Shown in pieces: positions 42,951-64,000 of a stretch of DNA of 64,000 nucleotides (positions are counted from its first letter, which is position 1; each line of letters begins with the position of its first letter). Source of the DNA: Metridium senile. Taxonomy: Eukaryota; Cnidaria; Anthozoa; Actiniaria; Metridiidae. The position numbers were made by a program, and so were the translations under genes. The stretch spans positions 15,803,679 through 15,867,678 of the forward strand of contig OX459107.1 in assembly GCA_949775045.1 (NCBI GenBank), given 5' to 3'. The notes below the pieces were generated by a model, which was given only the letters and a program-made list of their open reading frames with translations, searched no databases and was not told where the DNA came from.

Positions 42951-43294
42951 ATCGTTATAATACTAACTCAAAACATGGACAGGTGAGTAGTCAATGATGA
43001 ATGATGTTTAAATGTAGTGGGTTGATACAGCATTATCTCATTATAATAATAAATACCGAATCCCTGCGCATCAAAGAAATCCCACATTGCCTCGTTAGAC
43101 ATCGACTGTATCGCATCGTGAAACAAAATTGAGAGATATAACGCAGAAAAGGTTGTCTTTACAGCAATAGCGCATTGCTCCACATCCTATCTGTTGCTAT
43201 GTTAAGAGTACGTAATTAATGTAAAAACTAAGCAACAAACTAGTAAGCACTTATACAAGCTTAGGTAAGTACCAAATCTGAACTGAACTGATCA

Positions 43295-43422
43295 TGAGCT
43301 GAGCTGAGCTGAGCTGAACTGAGATGAGATGAACTGAACTGAGCTGAGCTGAGCTGAGCTGAGCTGAGCTGAGCTGAGCTGAGCTGAGCTGAGCTGAGCT
43401 GAGCTGAGCTGAGCTGAGCTGC
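43295..43422. repeat. GAGCT pentamer array upstream of gene B exon 1
   Basis: About 25 copies of GAGCT with a few GAACT and GAGAT variants near the left end, 84 bp upstream of the gene B start codon. Absent from gene A at this place. Confidence 0.95.
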
Positions 43423-43505
43423 TATTACAAAAGCTCTCGAATCATTATGTCTTGTTAATTGTTCTTATATTTTCCTTTTGTGTGTTAAAGGTCTAAACTT
43501 GAGTG

Positions 43506-62002
<18,497 letters not shown>

Positions 62003-62039
62003 GTACGTACATAACGTTTGGTATAATCTTAGTAATTAT

Positions 62040-62188
62040 CAGAGCCATTATCATCATCATCATCATTACCATGATAATCCCCATCATCATCTTTATTACC
62101 ATCATAATCACCATCATCATCATCACCCTTATCATCACTATTTTCTTCATCATCTTTATTACCATCATAATCACCATCATCATCATCA
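62040..62188. repeat. ATC microsatellite in gene B after exon 26
   Basis: ATC/ATT/ACC triplets corresponding in position to 38660-38890 in gene A. The Polinton-like element starts at the right end of this repeat. Confidence 0.9.
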
Positions 62189-62194
62189 GTAGTA

Positions 62195-62328
62195 GGGAAT
62201 GGTATGTTCTGGCGCATTTTGCCGTGATTACCAAAAGCTGGATTTCGTGACATGATTTCATTGCGTGACACCACGGCAGGATCTACCAGAAGAATAATTT
62301 CCCTATCAATCAAATCTTGGTTATACAA
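62195..62328 (-). CDS. Unassigned short open frame in the terminal part of the Polinton-like element
   Basis: A minus-strand frame starting with ATG at 62328 reads DREIILLVDPAVVSRNEIMS and PFPTT before it runs into the ATC repeat as poly-Asp. I do not recognise the protein. It would be read outward over the element end, so it may be chance or a remnant. Confidence 0.25.
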
Positions 62329-62329
62329 C

Positions 62330-62404
62330 CCTAGGTTAAAAACATCCTAGGTTCCAACGCTAGGTATCCGACCCTAGGTTCCGATGCTAGGTCAAAATCC
62401 TAGG
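62330..62404. repeat. Six CTAGG motifs at 13-16 bp spacing
   Basis: CTAGG starts at 62331, 62347, 62360, 62374, 62387 and 62400, mostly as CCTAGGTT or GCTAGGT. CCTAGG is self-complementary. It lies between the element end and the polymerase gene. Confidence 0.9.
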
Positions 62405-62501
62405 TTTCAATGCGATTAAAGATTTTTTATTCCTAAACATGACGTAAGTAGACGGGTATTCCCCTGTTACTAATGTACATGTTTGAACTTGCCCAAGGAT
62501 G

Positions 62502-62587
62502 GGGGATTTCCCGATGACATCACCGAGGCAAGCCTAGACATGACTAATGGTTGGGGATTACCCTATGACTAATGGCTGGGGATTTCC
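62502..62587 (+). promoter_or_regulatory. Three kappaB-like decamers upstream of the polymerase gene
   Basis: GGGGATTTCC at 62502-62511 and 62578-62587 fit the kappaB consensus GGGRNWYYCC; GGGGATTACC at 62553-62562 differs at one position. The last two lie in a tandem repeat of about 25 bp (TGACTAATGGTTGGGGATTA / TGACTAATGGCTGGGGATTT). The nearest site is 63 bp upstream of the ATG. Function is inferred from sequence only. Confidence 0.45.
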
Positions 62588-62650
62588 CATTAAACAAAAT
62601 TATATTAAAAATAGACTTAAAGAAATAACCCTTTAATATATTATAAAGAA

Positions 62651-64000
62651 ATGAGTGAAACAAAATCACATAAATCACACTCACGTTATACCAGTAATAG
62701 TATGGCAACCAATAATATTATGGATCAGGCAGTGCCTGAGATCAACGTACCTATTATGAAACCGACAAAAGTATCGACGAAGGATGTAAACCAAAACCAG
62801 GTTATATCTACCACGGATACTATACAAAAGAAATTAAATGAATTCGCAGACTGGATTCTATCTTATATTCCACCAGAAGTTAAGAAGTCAGTAAATGAAC
62901 GTGTGGAAGCATTGAAGAAAACAGTAAACGATATTTATAACAGACCCAAGAAGCCAGAGGCTGTACAAAAGAAAGAGTCAGCAATGAAGGGTTTTCTAAC
63001 ATCGTATAGAATAAAAGGAGAGGTTAAGATGGATCCTAAAGTCTTCCTCCAAAAGAATAAGAACAATATCATAGAGACAGTTAACAAACAACAAAAGCCA
63101 ATCAAAATGAAGTTGCTACTAGAGTGTGAATTTTACAAAAAGCAGCCTAACAAAGAAGTGGAGTATACGTTTTGGCATTTCCATAGTAATATAATGATAA
63201 TTACACAAGCAACGGATATGGATGATGTTTACAAAATGTTGACTGAAAGTATATTAGAAAAGGTTAGTAATTTCCAAGATAGCGGGTCAGGCTGGATATT
63301 TAGTAGGGTGGTAAACTTGGATCTTCATATAGATAAGTACCAGCCTATAGCGGCAAAATCTTGGATTGAACTCCCACAGAAGCTCAAGTTGAAAAAAGCT
63401 ATTGTTAACCCAGAAAACGAGGATAATCAATGTTTCAAGTGGGCAGTTACAACAGCTATTTATCCAGCAAAGAGAGATTTAGAAAGGATTTCAAAAGCTG
63501 TGAAATCAAACGCTGAAAAATTCAACTGGGAGAATATCGAGTTTCCCGTACGAGTGGATGAAATAGGTAAATTTGAAATGAATAATCCAGAATATGGAAT
63601 AAACGTATACGGATATGTAAATGATCAAGTATATCCGGTTAGAATAAGTGAAAATAAAAGCAGGGAACAAACGATTAATCTACTCATGATCTCGAATGAT
63701 AAGACGAACCACTATTGTTGGATAAAAAATATTAGTAGACTATTAACCTCACAGATTACAAAACATACGGAAAAGAGGTATTATTGTGAAAGATGTCTTA
63801 ACTCGTTTAAAACAGAAAAGACCCTCAGTAAACATTCGGAATATTGTAAGAATCATGATGCGGTTAAAATAACGTTACCAAAACAAGGTACAACACTATC
63901 ATTTAAAAACTATAACCACTCTATGCGAGTACCCTTTGTAATATATGCAGACTTTGAATGCTTCACTGAGAGTATAGATACGAGTCAACCAGATGATGAA
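62651..64000 (+). CDS. Polinton-type family-B DNA polymerase, N-terminal part, open at the right edge
   Basis: 450 codons from ATG at 62651 to the window edge without a stop and without an intron, unlike the host genes around it. Protein-primed family-B polymerases of this type copy the element's linear genome. Visible parts: a Lys/Ser-rich N-terminal region of about 120 residues; a segment with CFKWAV (C261, W264) that is common upstream of the exonuclease in such elements; a Cys2-His-Cys finger (C379, C382, H395, C399); and YADFECF at 432-438, where D434 and E436 fit the Exo I motif of the proofreading exonuclease. Remaining exonuclease motifs, the TPR insertions and the polymerase motifs would follow to the right. 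The frame is undamaged so far, suggesting a young or active copy. An adintovirus or related virus-like element is the main alternative label. Confidence 0.85.
   Translation, partial: MSETKSHKSHSRYTSNSMATNNIMDQAVPEINVPIMKPTKVSTKDVNQNQVISTTDTIQKKLNEFADWILSYIPPEVKKSVNERVEALKKTVNDIYNRPKKPEAVQKKESAMKGFLTSYRIKGEVKMDPKVFLQKNKNNIIETVNKQQKPIKMKLLLECEFYKKQPNKEVEYTFWHFHSNIMIITQATDMDDVYKMLTESILEKVSNFQDSGSGWIFSRVVNLDLHIDKYQPIAAKSWIELPQKLKLKKAIVNPENEDNQCFKWAVTTAIYPAKRDLERISKAVKSNAEKFNWENIEFPVRVDEIGKFEMNNPEYGINVYGYVNDQVYPVRISENKSREQTINLLMISNDKTNHYCWIKNISRLLTSQITKHTEKRYYCERCLNSFKTEKTLSKHSEYCKNHDAVKITLPKQGTTLSFKNYNHSMRVPFVIYADFECFTESIDTSQPDDE

Larger units (their letters stand above)
40810..43290. repeat. Gene B 5' flank: diverged copy of the gene A upstream region
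   Basis: Blocks shared with 7320-7480, then with 9896-10400 (ATGTCCCTCCACGTTCTTGA, AATTTGATAGGGTACAGATA, AATAGCAATAATTTGA) and 12030-12160 (CACATTGCCTCGTTAGACAT, CAAGCTTAGGTAAGTA) appear in the same order. Two LINE fragments are inserted (41363-41917 and 42565-42950). This shows that the duplication included the 5' flank. Confidence 0.8.
62188..64000. mobile_element. Left end of a Polinton/Maverick-like element
   Basis: From 62188 (AGTAGTAGGGAATGG) similarity to gene A stops abruptly. A polymerase gene of the Polinton/adintovirus type starts 460 bp further in. Polintons usually begin with AG, have long inverted ends and 6-bp target duplications. The left flank is an ATC repeat, so the duplication cannot be read, and the right end is outside the window. 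Boundary uncertain by about 10 bp. Confidence 0.75.

Overview
The window reads as animal nuclear DNA, most likely from a cnidarian. It is AT-rich, most genes are cut into 40-450 bp exons with GT/AG introns, and the introns are full of non-LTR retrotransposon tails, tRNA-derived SINEs, fold-back (MITE-like) elements and micro/minisatellites. The cnidarian assignment is an inference from the style of the repeats and of the receptor family, not a proof.

The main content is a small family of multi-exon receptor genes. Gene A (15295-39147, plus strand) and gene B (43506-62002, plus strand) are tandem paralogues with the same 26 exon positions and the same exon phases, all joined in frame by my hand translation. 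Each encodes a secreted-type leader, a Cys-rich ectodomain (von Willebrand C-like repeats, two LDL-receptor class A modules, further unassigned Cys-rich exons), a stalk, and a seven-helix domain of the adhesion/class B GPCR type. I see no GPS cleavage motif before helix 1. A third, incomplete copy, gene C, lies head-to-head on the minus strand (797-2968): a different signal-peptide exon and a second exon almost identical to exon 2 of A and B. The rest of gene C would lie left of the window.

A and B sit in a segmental duplication that also includes 5' flanking repeats (about 7.3-15.3 kb matches about 40.8-43.5 kb). Since duplication, A has received many fold-back elements, and B has expanded two minisatellites and carries a recent LINE insertion. 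Divergence between A and B is uneven: exon 2, the C-terminal part of exon 12 and most seven-helix exons are nearly identical, while the stalk (exons 10-15) and cytoplasmic tail differ strongly, which suggests gene conversion, diversifying selection, or both.

Layout: 1-0.8 kb direct repeat; 0.8-3.0 kb gene C; 3.2-8.6 kb intergenic with MITEs; 8.7-13.5 kb long tandem units; 13.6-15.2 kb short repeats and a TTAA-flanked element; 15.3-39.1 kb gene A; 39.2-43.5 kb junction of LINEs, SINE and the copy-B flank; 43.5-62.0 kb gene B; 62.2 kb to the right edge a Polinton/Maverick-like element that seems to have landed in the last intron of gene B. Its first gene (62651 to the edge) begins a family-B DNA polymerase and has kappaB-like decamers in its upstream region.
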